A DNA stretch of 40,543 nt from Ferruginibacter sp. (GTDB lineage Bacteria > Bacteroidota > Bacteroidia > Chitinophagales > Chitinophagaceae). Numbering within the stretch: position 1 is the first letter of the stretch; each line of letters starts with the position of its first letter. The notes beneath the pieces were generated by a model, which saw only the letters and a program-made list of their open reading frames with translations, was not told the DNA's origin and did no database searches. The DNA lies in NCBI GenBank assembly GCA_025351645.1, contig JANXVN010000291.1, forward strand, positions 1 through 40,543. The letters run 5' to 3'. Position numbers and translations under genes: made by a program. Below, in pieces: positions 1 through 8,561 of the stretch.

Positions 1-18
1 AAACAAAACCCATTTAAA

Positions 19-58
19 ATATACAAATTGTATATACCTTTAGGATATTAAAAATATC
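19..58 (+). promoter_or_regulatory. Toxin-antitoxin promoter with flanking operator palindromes
   Basis: A perfect 17-bp palindrome (arms ATATACAA and TTGTATAT) occupies 19-35. TACCTTTA, one base off the Bacteroidetes -7 consensus TAnnTTTG, starts at 35. A second inverted repeat (GATATT, 3-nt spacer, AATATC) occupies 44-58, just before the antitoxin ATG at 62. Palindromes on both sides of the core promoter fit the usual autorepression of type II toxin-antitoxin operons by the antitoxin or the complex. The repeats are seen directly; their role is inferred. Confidence 0.5.
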
Positions 59-61
59 TAG

Positions 62-292
62 ATGAAAATAGTTTCACTAAAAATCGATGACTCAATATTT
101 GGAGAAACCGAAAAAATTCTTTCAAGCATTAGTATACCTAGAAATAGATATATTAATGAAGCAATAGAATATTATAATAAGGTTCAAAAAAGGCAAATTT
201 TAGAGAAAAAACTTAAAATAGAATCTTTGTTGGTTGAAAAAGATTCTATGCATATTTTAAGGGACTTTGAAAATATTGACTATGCAGATTAA
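62..292 (+). CDS. Ribbon-helix-helix-like antitoxin of a MazEF/PemIK pair
   Basis: This 76-residue protein has the layout of a ribbon-helix-helix DNA-binding antitoxin: a short N-terminal beta strand (IVSLKIDDSIF, residues 3-13), a helix around 15-24, a turn with PRNRYINEAIEYY at 26-38, and a charged C-terminal tail (about 40-76) that would wrap the toxin. Its stop codon overlaps the start of a clear MazF/PemK-family toxin, the usual translationally coupled arrangement. Expected roles are toxin neutralisation and autorepression through the palindromes just upstream. The pair is markedly richer in A and T than the genes further downstream, which suggests acquisition. The identity rests mainly on the neighbouring toxin, because antitoxins diverge quickly. 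Confidence 0.72.
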   Translation: MKIVSLKIDDSIFGETEKILSSISIPRNRYINEAIEYYNKVQKRQILEKKLKIESLLVEKDSMHILRDFENIDYAD

Positions 293-629
293 TCAATATG
301 ATATTTGGATAGCCGACCTCAGCCCACAAATTGGAACAGAACCGGGAAAAACCAGGCCGGTATTAGTTGTTCAGACTAATCTATTAAATAAAATTAAGCA
401 TCCATCAACACTAGTTTGTCCAATAACTACAAATGTTCAAGTTGATGCAGATATTTTAAGGGTTCACTTAAAGAAAGGAATGGCGAATTTGCAGCAGGAT
501 TGTGATATTATGATTGATCAAATGAGAGCAATAGATAATAAAAGATTAATTAAAAAAGTTGGAGTGATGCCAACTGATTTAATAGAAAAGGTTAAGGAGA
601 ATTTGTGCATAATTATTGATTTGGAATAA
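282..629 (+). CDS. MazF/PemK-family endoribonuclease toxin
   Basis: This 115-residue protein is a MazF/PemK-fold toxin, a family of ribosome-independent mRNA interferases that cut single-stranded RNA at short sequences. Visible signatures are the N-terminal QYDIWIADLSPQIGTEPGK followed by TRPVLVVQ (the family GxExxKxRPVLV motif, with the catalytic-region arginine), the central LVCPITTN strand, and CDIMIDQMRAID with conserved D, Q and R near residues 75-90. The length is normal for the family. I chose ATG 282, which gives an 11-base overlap with the antitoxin; a TTG in the same frame at 267 would add five residues. No truncation or missing motif is visible, so the toxin looks intact. Cleavage specificity cannot be read from the sequence. 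Confidence 0.88.
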   Translation: MQINQYDIWIADLSPQIGTEPGKTRPVLVVQTNLLNKIKHPSTLVCPITTNVQVDADILRVHLKKGMANLQQDCDIMIDQMRAIDNKRLIKKVGVMPTDLIEKVKENLCIIIDLE

Positions 630-736
630 TGGAGGATTGCATAATAAACTTCCTTTAATTGTAAAATTAATATCAACGAATAATTATAAGGTGTGAAAGG
701 GCATCGTAATAAGAAAGAGATGATCCAGGCAGGATT

Positions 737-856
737 GAATTTGCCGAAAAGAAAAGAGTTAATACCATCGCAAACAATATGAAATTTAATAAAGAGCCTA
801 CTGAAAATATTGTTAAATATACCGGCTTATCTGACCATGACATTGAACAGCTTTAA
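737..856 (+). pseudogene. Decayed C-terminal remnant of an Rpn/PD-(D/E)XK transposase-like gene
   Basis: Reading the frame that stops with TAA at 854-856 gives about 40 codons ending ANNMKFNKEPTENIVKYTG then LSDHDIEQL. That tail (NMK..., then TGLS..EI..L) is typical of the C-terminus of Rpn-family recombination-promoting nucleases, also annotated as PD-(D/E)XK transposases. A second frame just upstream, around 720-755, encodes EMIQAGLNLPKRKEL, so at least one frameshift is likely. No catalytic nuclease core is present. The fragment sits between the toxin-antitoxin pair and a dispersed repeat, consistent with an eroding accessory patch. It is a weak but specific match. Confidence 0.4.
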
Positions 857-982
857 TCAAAAAGAAAATAAAGATTCCTGTGCCACCAATCCCTAACAAT
901 CTTTGTTACAGTAACTGCAGGTAGGGAGCCATAAAATATATCCTGCAAAAAACTTCCAATTCAAAACCAAAATTTCATGGAT

Positions 983-1117
983 GGTACGCGTGTGAGGGAT
1001 TGCAGTGGAAAACCCACAGGTGAAGGTTTTGTGCGCGGGCTTTGTGCCGAGGATTTGCAACGAAAAGCCCGACCCCTTGCCGCAGCGGCTTGGGGGCACA
1101 CCCAATAATTTTTTATT
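983..1117 (+). repeat. Dispersed GC-rich intergenic element, copy 1
   Basis: This is one of three clear copies in the window. Block 1 (988-1015) contains GTGAGGGATTGCAGTGGAAA. Block 2 (1050-1103) contains AGCCCGACCCCTTGCCGC followed by GCGGCTTGGGGG and CACACC, whose CCCC-TT-GCCGC / GCGGC-TT-GGGG halves form a near-perfect inverted repeat. The closest copy is 25841-25973, which shares both blocks in the same order. An open frame of about 80 codons crosses it on the other strand, but its sequence only reflects the repeat. GC content is well above the surroundings. Confidence 0.7.
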
Positions 1118-1149
1118 TTCTACAATAAATACCAAGTCATTTAAAAATT

Positions 1150-1185
1150 AAAAAGAGGCTACCCATTTACGGATAACCTCTTTTT
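1150..1185 (-). terminator. Terminator of the Sus-like operon
   Basis: AAAAAGAGG (1150-1158) pairs with CCTCTTTTT (1177-1185), with further partial pairing inside. Read on the minus strand it follows the last gene of the sus-like operon by 19 nt and ends in a U-rich arm. Its A/T tracts make it potentially bidirectional, also closing off the region to the left. Confidence 0.6.
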
Positions 1186-1204
1186 AAATATTTGCTTTAA
1201 AAGT

Positions 1205-2602
1205 TTATTGAATCATGTAGGTAAAATAACCGGGATTATTTAAAAATAAGGTAATGGTATGACTGCCAGGAGCAATGGCACCTGAGTGTGCAGGATCACC
1301 AATGTTTGACCCATTTACTTCTAAACTTCCTTTACCGGGATCGCCATAATTTAAGCCCCAATCTTTGTTGGCCCTAAATTTAAACTGATCGCCGGCAACT
1401 GTAGTTATTGTGGCTGACCAGCTCTGGTTTTTCGCATCATAAACCATCGGGATATCGTTACCCCAAGTGCTTGCTGCAAAACTGCCAATTAAACTCCAGG
1501 TTGTGGCTGTTGCAGACCAGGTATTGGCAACGGTATTACCTAAAATATGATAATAACCAGCACCTGGAACTTTTAAATTTCCACCGCCTCCAGGTACAAG
1601 TGTACCTCCTCCGCCATCGCCTAAAGAATTGCTCCAGTCGGGCTTTGTAGTAAATTTAAATTCAAAACTATTGCCGGTTGGGATATTTACATACCCTTCA
1701 AAATTACCATCATTTTTGGGTGAGCCCAATGCAGGTGCGGTTGCTGGTGTCCAGCCCTGGTAATCGCCGGGCACATAAAGCAATCCAAATAAATTTACTT
1801 TTGTTACGGTGAAAACCCCATTTTGAAAATCTACTTTAATGGTGTACATACCCGTTAATGCAGGTGCCGGAATATTTGTATTACCCATATTTGCACCAAA
1901 AACACCACCGTCAGAAATTTTAGGTATAGATGCATCTGCGATATTATATTTGTTATCCCACTTGCCATTAACCGGCAACATTACATAACTATTTCCGCCA
2001 TTTAAAAAGAAGGTTCCCTGGTAGGTAACAGAATCTAACATAGCAAATTGTTGTGCTGCGGCAGGTACAGGATTACCCCATCCGCCTGCAGTTGCATCGC
2101 CTACAATAAATAACATTTTGCTTGCCGGTGGTACTACCTTTGGAGGTGTTACATAAGGCGTAACTTTTATTTTAACCGTGTTGGATTGAAACTGATCGTT
2201 GTTATTGGCGTAAGATGAAACCAGCCTTACATCTACATCGTAGGCTATGTTAAACTTGAACCCCATCGACAAAACGATAGCATTTAATTCTTTTGCAGTA
2301 AAATTTGTTGTGCGGGAACCAATGATGGTTTTGCTTACAGCCTTAGAAAAATTTCTACCCGAAGAATCTATTTGCACCATGTATTTAATGGTAGAAGAAT
2401 CGGTGGCATAATTAGGATTGGTCCATAAAAAAGTGATTACATTTTTATTGGAATCTGCAGTTATCGGAGCAACCACACTTGTTGAAGCGCTTAATACAGT
2501 GGCGGAACCATGGGTATAAAATGGTAGCGTATCTTTTTTACAGGCTGTAAAAAAAGCACCCGTAATGGCTATGAAAAATAATATTTTTGAAAAATACTTC
2601 AT
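1205..2602 (-). CDS. SusF/SusE-like outer-membrane starch-binding lipoprotein
   Basis: This is a 465-residue surface lipoprotein. The lipoprotein signal ends in a lipobox at FFTAC, with Cys 21 followed by KKD, resembling a Bacteroidetes lipoprotein export signal. After an N-terminal SusE-type immunoglobulin-like domain (about 22-155) come three carbohydrate-binding-like modules: about 160-270 (starts LFIVGDATAGGW), 275-365 (starts LYVPGDYQGW) and 370-465 (starts LIGSFAASTWGND). One Ig-like domain plus three binding modules matches SusF architecture. I start at the ATG at 2602; a TTG eight codons upstream would disrupt the signal. It is the last gene of the sus-like operon, 80 nt after its shorter paralogue. 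The likely role is holding alpha-glucan at the cell surface for SusC/SusD uptake. Confidence 0.85.
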   Translation of the reverse strand: MKYFSKILFFIAITGAFFTACKKDTLPFYTHGSATVLSASTSVVAPITADSNKNVITFLWTNPNYATDSSTIKYMVQIDSSGRNFSKAVSKTIIGSRTTNFTAKELNAIVLSMGFKFNIAYDVDVRLVSSYANNNDQFQSNTVKIKVTPYVTPPKVVPPASKMLFIVGDATAGGWGNPVPAAAQQFAMLDSVTYQGTFFLNGGNSYVMLPVNGKWDNKYNIADASIPKISDGGVFGANMGNTNIPAPALTGMYTIKVDFQNGVFTVTKVNLFGLLYVPGDYQGWTPATAPALGSPKNDGNFEGYVNIPTGNSFEFKFTTKPDWSNSLGDGGGGTLVPGGGGNLKVPGAGYYHILGNTVANTWSATATTWSLIGSFAASTWGNDIPMVYDAKNQSWSATITTVAGDQFKFRANKDWGLNYGDPGKGSLEVNGSNIGDPAHSGAIAPGSHTITLFLNNPGYFTYMIQ

Positions 2603-2682
2603 ATAGTTTTTTTTATTTTTGTACAATTGGATTTATAAGTTAAGTACTGCATGCAAAGCAATTTTTACAGGCATTTGTTAAT

Positions 2683-3513
2683 TTATAATTTGGTAAGCGT
2701 AAATTTTCCACGTTGAAAATCTACATCAATTTTATAGTTACCAGAAACCGACGGAGCTAAAATATCATTACCCTGCCATTGAAAGTCGCCACCATTAACT
2801 GCGGTAGGATCATTTTTTACAGCGATGCTATACTTATAATCCCATGAATTAAAATTGGATAGAAAAGTGTAAGAATTTCCACCTGTAATTGCAACACTAT
2901 TTAAAACAAAATGCGTAGGTGAAACCATGGCAAATTGTTGTGTAGCGGGTGGATTATTTACCCAGCCACTTGGCACTGCGCTACCTGTAATAAACAAGGT
3001 GCCGGAAGCAGGTGGCGTAATTTTTGGCGGCAATGAATATGGAGTAGCAGTAAATTTCAACACATTTGAATATTGAATGCCTGTACTGTTGATTAAAAAT
3101 GATTTAACCCTAATGTCTATATTGTGAGAAACTGATGGCGCTAATTGCAGTTGGTTTAAAAGCAAGTCGTTAAAAACAATTTGCGTCATTACCAGATTTA
3201 AATCTTTACTAATTGCAATTACTTTTTTATTTGGATTGGTAAAATTAGCGCCGGTGGTGTCAACCTCAATCTGGTAAGAAACATCGTAAGAACTTAAACC
3301 GGTATTTAATTGATAGTTAGGATTTGTCCAGGTTAAATTTATTGCTTCATTATCAGCGCCTGAAAAACTAAGCGGAATTACAGCGGCAGTAGTAGATGAT
3401 AAAACAGGTGCGGTCCCATTTTGGAAAACAACTTGTTGTTCGTCTTTTTTACAAGACCATAAAACAGTTACCAGCATAAAAGCTGATAACAGAAGGAATA
3501 ATATTTTTTTCAT
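2683..3513 (-). CDS. SusE-like outer-membrane lipoprotein, single binding module
   Basis: This is a 276-residue lipoprotein. The signal peptide ends at VLWSC, with Cys 21 followed by KKDEQ, an acidic lipoprotein export signal-like stretch. Residues about 25-165 form a SusE-type N-terminal domain. Residues about 168-276 form one carbohydrate-binding-like module (LFITGSAVPSGW ... VDFQRGKFTLTKL). That module is clearly homologous to the first module of the downstream SusF-like protein (QQFAM, GGNSY, then VDFQ.G.FT.TK in both), so the two genes look like a tandem duplication with different module numbers. It lies 20 nt after the SusD gene in the same operon. Canonical SusE has two C-terminal modules, so this is a short form. 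Glucan binding is inferred from the family and context. Confidence 0.83.
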   Translation of the reverse strand: MKKILFLLLSAFMLVTVLWSCKKDEQQVVFQNGTAPVLSSTTAAVIPLSFSGADNEAINLTWTNPNYQLNTGLSSYDVSYQIEVDTTGANFTNPNKKVIAISKDLNLVMTQIVFNDLLLNQLQLAPSVSHNIDIRVKSFLINSTGIQYSNVLKFTATPYSLPPKITPPASGTLFITGSAVPSGWVNNPPATQQFAMVSPTHFVLNSVAITGGNSYTFLSNFNSWDYKYSIAVKNDPTAVNGGDFQWQGNDILAPSVSGNYKIDVDFQRGKFTLTKL

Positions 3514-3533
3514 AATTATTTATTTTATAAAGA

Positions 3534-5120
3534 TTAATAACCAGGATTTTGTTGCAAGCTTGGGTTGGCAGTAATATCTGCAGATGGCAGAGGATAAATA
3601 TTCCTAAAATCATCTACTGCAGTACCACCCGAAATGCCTCCTTTAAATGGCCACAAATAAGTTGCGTTTGTAAATAAACCATACCTAACTAAATCTGTAC
3701 GGCGAAAGCCTTCCCAATAAAATTCTCTTGCTCTTTCGTCTAAAATATTATTTAGGGTAAGGTCGGCTGCAGCCCAGTTTCCTGTTGCATTTCCGTAAGC
3801 CCTTGTGCGAATAATATTTACATAATTAAGTGCTGTTGTATTATCGCCACCAGTACCACCTCTTAAAACTGCTTCTGCATATATCATATACATCTCAGCT
3901 AACCTGAACACAGGGAAATCGATATCAACAAATGATTGGTTAGATCCGTTTGCTCCGCCTTTTGTTTTGTTTACATATTTTTTAATCATGTAACCATCTG
4001 TAAATACTGTTTGGGAACCTATCTCTAAATTTTGTCCGTCAGTATAAAATTGCGCCCGCAAATCAGGAGCCCCTACTCCGGGAAATTTATTTACTAATGC
4101 CTTGGTTGTACGCAAACCCGACCATGCATTATCAACTCCATAATCGCTTGCTTTTGCAGTGCCGCCAATTGGTGCATGGGTTAAAAATGTAGTACCACCA
4201 TAGTTTTGTGTATAGTTGCCATCATAGTTGATGGTAAATATAAATTCGCTGGTGTTTAAATTATTATCAGCCAACATTAATTCGCTGTACTTATTTATTA
4301 ACGAATAACCGGCACCAATAACTTTTGAACTGTAAGTGATAGCATCAGTACTTCTGTCGGTACCGGTATACACTTTTGCGTTTAAATAAAGCCTTGCCAA
4401 AAGCGACCATGCGGCAGCTTTATCAGCACGGCCATATTCATTGGTCCTTGCAGCAGCTAAATCTGGTTCAATGGCTTTTAATTCAGTTTCAATCCATGCA
4501 AATAATTCAGCACGACTTTTTTGTTTTGGGTAGGCACCTTGTGCTAAGGGAGTTTCATCAACAAATGGTGGCTTTGCAAAAACATCCATCATTACCGCAT
4601 ACTGGTAAGCCCTTAAAAAACGAGCTTCTGTCCTGAATAGTTTAACACTGTCAGCACTTTTGCTGGTAATATTTCTTGAAGCAAGATTTGCATCGCTTGA
4701 TTGCCTGATAAAATCGTTGGCAAGGGTAATTTGATACAGGCTTCTGTAATATAAACCGGTAATGAATGGGTTATTGGGTGTCCACACCATATTGTGAAAA
4801 TCCTGGATTCCGATATCGCCCCATTGAATTACAGCTTCATCGGTCGGCAATTCTTCTGCCTTCCAATACAACCTTAAAAAATCAGATGTTCCTGCATCAA
4901 TCCCTTGAATATCGCCCGTGCCTGGCCCATTACTGCCGGTGGTGGCAAAACTTCCGTACACCTTTGCCAGCACTTGTTTGTATGCAGATGTGCTGGTAAA
5001 TAAATTGGTACTATTGGTGCCATTAGTTGGTACAAGATCCAGTTTTTTTGTGCAGGAAGAAAAACCTATCGCTACAACTCCTAAAAGCAGGAGCTTATTT
5101 TTCATGTTCTCTTTTATCAT
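3534..5120 (-). CDS. SusD/RagB-family nutrient-binding lipoprotein
   Basis: This is a 528-residue SusD-family surface lipoprotein that acts as the hinged lid of a SusC transporter and binds the glycan before import. The lipobox is at GFSSC, and the mature N-terminus reads CTKKLDLVPT. The family's TPR-helical framework is visible in LFRTEARFLRAYQYAVMMDV (about 165-185) and AAWSLLARLYLNAKVY (about 235-250). The C-terminal signature FRLAEMYMIYAEAVLRGG leads to ERAREFYWEGFRRTDLVRYG and ends in IYPLPSADITANPSLQQNPG. ATG codons at 5120 and 5105 (MKNK) are both possible; the latter gives a cleaner signal. It follows susC by 29 nt and precedes the SusE-like gene by 20 nt, so the genes form one operon. 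Confidence 0.95.
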   Translation of the reverse strand: MIKENMKNKLLLLGVVAIGFSSCTKKLDLVPTNGTNSTNLFTSTSAYKQVLAKVYGSFATTGSNGPGTGDIQGIDAGTSDFLRLYWKAEELPTDEAVIQWGDIGIQDFHNMVWTPNNPFITGLYYRSLYQITLANDFIRQSSDANLASRNITSKSADSVKLFRTEARFLRAYQYAVMMDVFAKPPFVDETPLAQGAYPKQKSRAELFAWIETELKAIEPDLAAARTNEYGRADKAAAWSLLARLYLNAKVYTGTDRSTDAITYSSKVIGAGYSLINKYSELMLADNNLNTSEFIFTINYDGNYTQNYGGTTFLTHAPIGGTAKASDYGVDNAWSGLRTTKALVNKFPGVGAPDLRAQFYTDGQNLEIGSQTVFTDGYMIKKYVNKTKGGANGSNQSFVDIDFPVFRLAEMYMIYAEAVLRGGTGGDNTTALNYVNIIRTRAYGNATGNWAAADLTLNNILDERAREFYWEGFRRTDLVRYGLFTNATYLWPFKGGISGGTAVDDFRNIYPLPSADITANPSLQQNPGY

Positions 5121-5149
5121 AAAAATATTTTTTTAAATTTTATTATTTA

Positions 5150-8100
5150 TTAAAACCCAAGGTTAAATCCTAAAGATAAAATTCGGGGCCTTGCATAGAA
5201 ATTATTATCTACCCCACTGTTAATTTCGGGATCGATACCTGTATATTTTGTGATGGTAAATACATTCTGCAGGTTGGCATTAACACGAAGGTTTGCTTTG
5301 CCGTTAAACACTTTGCCTAAAGCATAGCCGATGTTAATGATATCCATTTTTAAGAAAGAAGCATTTTGTACATAATAATCAGACAGGAAATATTTATCAC
5401 TTGTACCCTTAAAGTTGGTGTACAAAACGTTTGGAGCGCCATTTCTTAAAACAGTATTGTTATTGGTAAAAATAGAACTGGTCCTGCCGTTATTAGCATC
5501 GCCATTATTGTACATATAATTTCCTAAACTTGCCCGCATTACAAAACCTGCGTTCCATTTTTTGTAAGTAAAATTTGTATTGAAACCCATGAACACTACG
5601 GGATCGGCATTTTTATATTGATACAAATCCTTATCATTAATTACACCATCTCTATTTCTGTCAACAAACATGTCTTCAATTGGTTTGCCTGCTGCATCAT
5701 AAACTTGCTGATATACATAAAATGCTCCGCGAAGCTGGTTAACAGAATTTATATTTAGTGTTGCGCCGGTACCTGGTAAACTTGCACCACCATTGTATTT
5801 GTTACCCGGGTTTGTTGGGTCTGATACGAAGGTTAGTTTAGTAATTTTATTTTTGTTGTAGGCAACGTTAAAACCAAAATCAAGTGTCATATCTGTTTTA
5901 CGGATTACCTGGGTATTGATACTTAGTTCGATACCCTTGTTTTCCATACTGCCTACATTGCTAACTAATTTATTTGCAGGGTTTGTACCACCGGGTATAT
6001 CTACCTGGTTTAACAAATCCGTTGTTTTCTTTAAGTAAACATCTACACTACCGGTAATCCGATTATTTAAAAATCCAAAATCAACGCCTGCATTTGAAGT
6101 GGCCGTTTGTTCCCATTTAATATTTGTATTATAACCACCTAAGGTATAACCTCTGTAAAAGCTATTGCCAAATTGATATTGAGAACTTACATCTGTAACG
6201 TAATAATTAATAACAGAAGAGTAATTTGATAATCCATCCTGCTGGCCTGTGATACCATAAGCAACACGTACTTTAAGATCGGATAAAACTGTTGAATTTT
6301 TCAGGAAAGATTCTTCCTTAACTTTCCATGCAATGGCACCGGAAGGAAATACGCCATACCTGTTATTGGTAGGAAACCTTGAAGACGCATCTGTACGGAT
6401 TGTACCAGTTAATAAATAACGCCCTTTGTAAGCATAATTTAAACGACCGTAATAGGATATCAAAGTATTTTCCGGCTTGTCATACGGAAAAGCAGGTTGG
6501 GCGCCGGTTCCGGTAGGTGTTCCATCTAAATAATAACTTCTGTAATTATAAACGGTTTTTACAAAATTTTGAAAAGCATAACCACCCACTACATCTATAC
6601 GGCTATTAATTTCTTTCAGGTCTTTGCCATAGGTAAGGTAAAACTCTAATAATTTATTGGTACTTGTTTCGTGCCCTTTGCTTAGGTTACCCCCATGAAA
6701 TTTACCATCAATCGGACTAACGCTTCCTGAAAATTTGTAACTATTTACAGCACTATCAGATGAGTAATAATTTTCTGTTCCCTTTGAAATATCATAACCA
6801 ACATTTAAAGTAGCATGTAAATCAGGTAAAAAATGAAACTTATAATCAATCAGTGCATTGCCGATGCTACGTTGAGAAACTGCAGTATGGGTATTTTGAT
6901 TTAACAGTCCAACCGGATTACTGGGTGCGCCGCTTCTTAAACCAGTAAAAGTATTGTCTTGCAAATACTGATAATAACCACCATAGCGACTATTGCCACT
7001 GTAAATGGGTTGTGTAGGGTTAAAGCTTAAAGCATTACTTACTAAACCATCAGGCGCATAATCGCTGTTTGAGTTGGAGCCTTTAAGATTGATATCAACC
7101 CTTAAATGATCATTTAAAAAATGCGGGCTCAGGTTTAAAGATGCTGCAGTTCTTTTAAGGTTATTGTCTCTTTGAATACCGTCTTGTGCATAAAAACCAA
7201 CAGAGGCACGATAAGGCATATTACCGAATGCACCACTAACACTAAAGTTATTATCTGTACCAAAAGCATTTCTGTAAATCTGGTCTTGCCAATCTGTATT
7301 TGCAGTACCTAAAAAAGGTATAAATGCTTTACCATCCGGGTTAGCGGTAGTAAGTGCCCTTAATTGATCAGCTGTTAAAACCGCAGCTTTTTTTACTAAT
7401 TTAGAAGCAGAAGCAAGGGTGCTGAAATTAAAAACAGGCTTTCCTTTTCTACCTTTTTTTGTAGTAATTAATATAACGCCGTTAGAAGCCCTTGAACCGT
7501 AAATAGCAGTTGAAGAGGCATCTTTTAAAATATTAAAAGATTCAATATCGTTTGGGTTGATGGTAGATAAAAAACTTGGTGCGCCTTTAACGCCACCTTC
7601 TACATCTACAGGTACGCCATCAATAACAATTAATGGATTGTTACTTGCATTTAATGAAGCACCGCCTCTAATGCGGATAGAACTTCCGGTACCCGGACCA
7701 CCACCATTTGATATAACAGAAACACCTGCTGCTTTACCGGCAATTAATTGCTCGGGAGATGCAAAGACACCTTTATTAAAATCTTTTGATGAAACTGTAG
7801 AGACTGACCCTGTAAGATCTTTTTTCTTTACTGAGCCATAACCTACAACTACAACATCGTTTAATTGTTGGCTACTGCTAACAAAACTAATATCTACACT
7901 CGCTCCGTTGATGGTTTGTTCCTGACGGGCAAATCCAACTGAAGTAAATACCAAAGTTGTTGCACCTGCAGGCACAGTAATTTTGTAAGTACCATCGTTA
8001 CTTGTTTGTGTAGATACCTTTGTACCTTTTGCGGTTACCGTAACACCTGATACCGGGCTACCATCTTTAGAGTCGCTTACTTTTCCGGACATAACAGTTT

Positions 8101-8188
8101 GGCTAATGGCAGCTAATGATAGCAACATCACCGCAACTGTTCCTGAAAAAAATTGGAGCATTTTTTTCATGCTTTTTTTCATATGCAT
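5150..8188 (-). CDS. SusC/RagA-family TonB-dependent outer-membrane transporter
   Basis: This outer-membrane importer of about 1012 residues is powered by TonB-ExbB-ExbD. After a signal peptide (LQFFSGTVAVMLLSLAAISQ) comes a carboxypeptidase-regulatory-like domain (GKVSDSKDGSPVSGVTV, about 30-110). The plug follows, with DVVVVGYGSVKKKDLTGSV (TonB-box/SusC region), RIRGGASLNASNNPLIVIDG and the hallmark ASNGVILITTKKG. The rest is a 22-strand barrel ending in SLGFNLGF with a terminal Phe. Starts at 8188 (MHMKKS) or 8182 fit the signal; an upstream ATG at 8287 adds 33 residues unlike a signal peptide. First gene of a susC-susD-susE-susF-type operon. Two candidate operators lie about 160-195 nt upstream. 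The amylase and SusE/F partners point to malto-oligosaccharides. Confidence 0.95.
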   Translation of the reverse strand: MHMKKSMKKMLQFFSGTVAVMLLSLAAISQTVMSGKVSDSKDGSPVSGVTVTAKGTKVSTQTSNDGTYKITVPAGATTLVFTSVGFARQEQTINGASVDISFVSSSQQLNDVVVVGYGSVKKKDLTGSVSTVSSKDFNKGVFASPEQLIAGKAAGVSVISNGGGPGTGSSIRIRGGASLNASNNPLIVIDGVPVDVEGGVKGAPSFLSTINPNDIESFNILKDASSTAIYGSRASNGVILITTKKGRKGKPVFNFSTLASASKLVKKAAVLTADQLRALTTANPDGKAFIPFLGTANTDWQDQIYRNAFGTDNNFSVSGAFGNMPYRASVGFYAQDGIQRDNNLKRTAASLNLSPHFLNDHLRVDINLKGSNSNSDYAPDGLVSNALSFNPTQPIYSGNSRYGGYYQYLQDNTFTGLRSGAPSNPVGLLNQNTHTAVSQRSIGNALIDYKFHFLPDLHATLNVGYDISKGTENYYSSDSAVNSYKFSGSVSPIDGKFHGGNLSKGHETSTNKLLEFYLTYGKDLKEINSRIDVVGGYAFQNFVKTVYNYRSYYLDGTPTGTGAQPAFPYDKPENTLISYYGRLNYAYKGRYLLTGTIRTDASSRFPTNNRYGVFPSGAIAWKVKEESFLKNSTVLSDLKVRVAYGITGQQDGLSNYSSVINYYVTDVSSQYQFGNSFYRGYTLGGYNTNIKWEQTATSNAGVDFGFLNNRITGSVDVYLKKTTDLLNQVDIPGGTNPANKLVSNVGSMENKGIELSINTQVIRKTDMTLDFGFNVAYNKNKITKLTFVSDPTNPGNKYNGGASLPGTGATLNINSVNQLRGAFYVYQQVYDAAGKPIEDMFVDRNRDGVINDKDLYQYKNADPVVFMGFNTNFTYKKWNAGFVMRASLGNYMYNNGDANNGRTSSIFTNNNTVLRNGAPNVLYTNFKGTSDKYFLSDYYVQNASFLKMDIINIGYALGKVFNGKANLRVNANLQNVFTITKYTGIDPEINSGVDNNFYARPRILSLGFNLGF

Positions 8189-8346
8189 TTTTTTGCGTTT
8201 TTTTAAATGGGCAAATGAAATGCTGTACAGAAAATGTGTGCTGGAGCCATACCCTGAGAAGGCTGGCAAATAATCATACGCAGTCATTTTCGTTTAGCAT
8301 TCCATAAAACAGCCATTATCGTTAGTAAAGTTTGTTTTTATGAAAT

Positions 8347-8384
8347 GTGTAAAATATACACTTTAGAATGTGTAATTTATACAC
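8347..8384 (-). promoter_or_regulatory. Two candidate operators upstream of susC
   Basis: Two similar inverted repeats lie in tandem: GTGTAAAATATACAC at 8347-8361 and GTGTAATTTATACAC at 8370-8384, with centres 23 bp apart (about two helical turns). Both share the GTGTA...TACAC arms of the single site before the amylase gene (12679-12693). They lie in the 450-nt gap between the NUDIX regulator and susC, upstream of the likely susC promoter. I infer that they are sites for the NUDIX/winged-helix regulator encoded next door. The rest of the gap (8189-8346 and 8385-8534) is AT-rich with no gene that I can support; it probably carries a long susC leader. Confidence 0.55.
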
Positions 8385-8534
8385 AATATACTGGTGTTTT
8401 TTAAATTAACAAATAAATGTTAAATATTTAATTGCATATTAATTTGCCAATTTCAACTGCATCTTTTTTCACCAAGCATAATTTACTATTGTATACTTAA
8501 CCATAAGTGCAATGATCAATAAAATGTGTGTTAG

Positions 8535-8561
8535 CCAAAAAGATAGGTGCTATCTTTTTGG
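8535..8561 (-). terminator. Hairpin after the NUDIX regulator gene
   Basis: A perfect 12-bp stem (CCAAAAAGATAG, 8535-8546, with its complement at 8550-8561) encloses a 3-nt loop. It lies 80 nt past the stop codon of the regulator gene and upstream of the susC operators, so it would separate the regulator transcript from the susC operon. There is no long T tract beyond the stem; the T-rich arm itself is the only one, so termination is probable but not certain. Confidence 0.45.

Noticed and set aside
893-1135. Open frame of about 80 codons on the minus strand
   Set aside because: It runs through copy 1 of the dispersed element and its peptide only echoes the repeat; a similar peptide appears at the other copies.
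5150-8287. Longer susC start at 8287
   Set aside because: The extra 33 residues do not look like a signal peptide, while MKKSMKKMLQFF begins a typical one.
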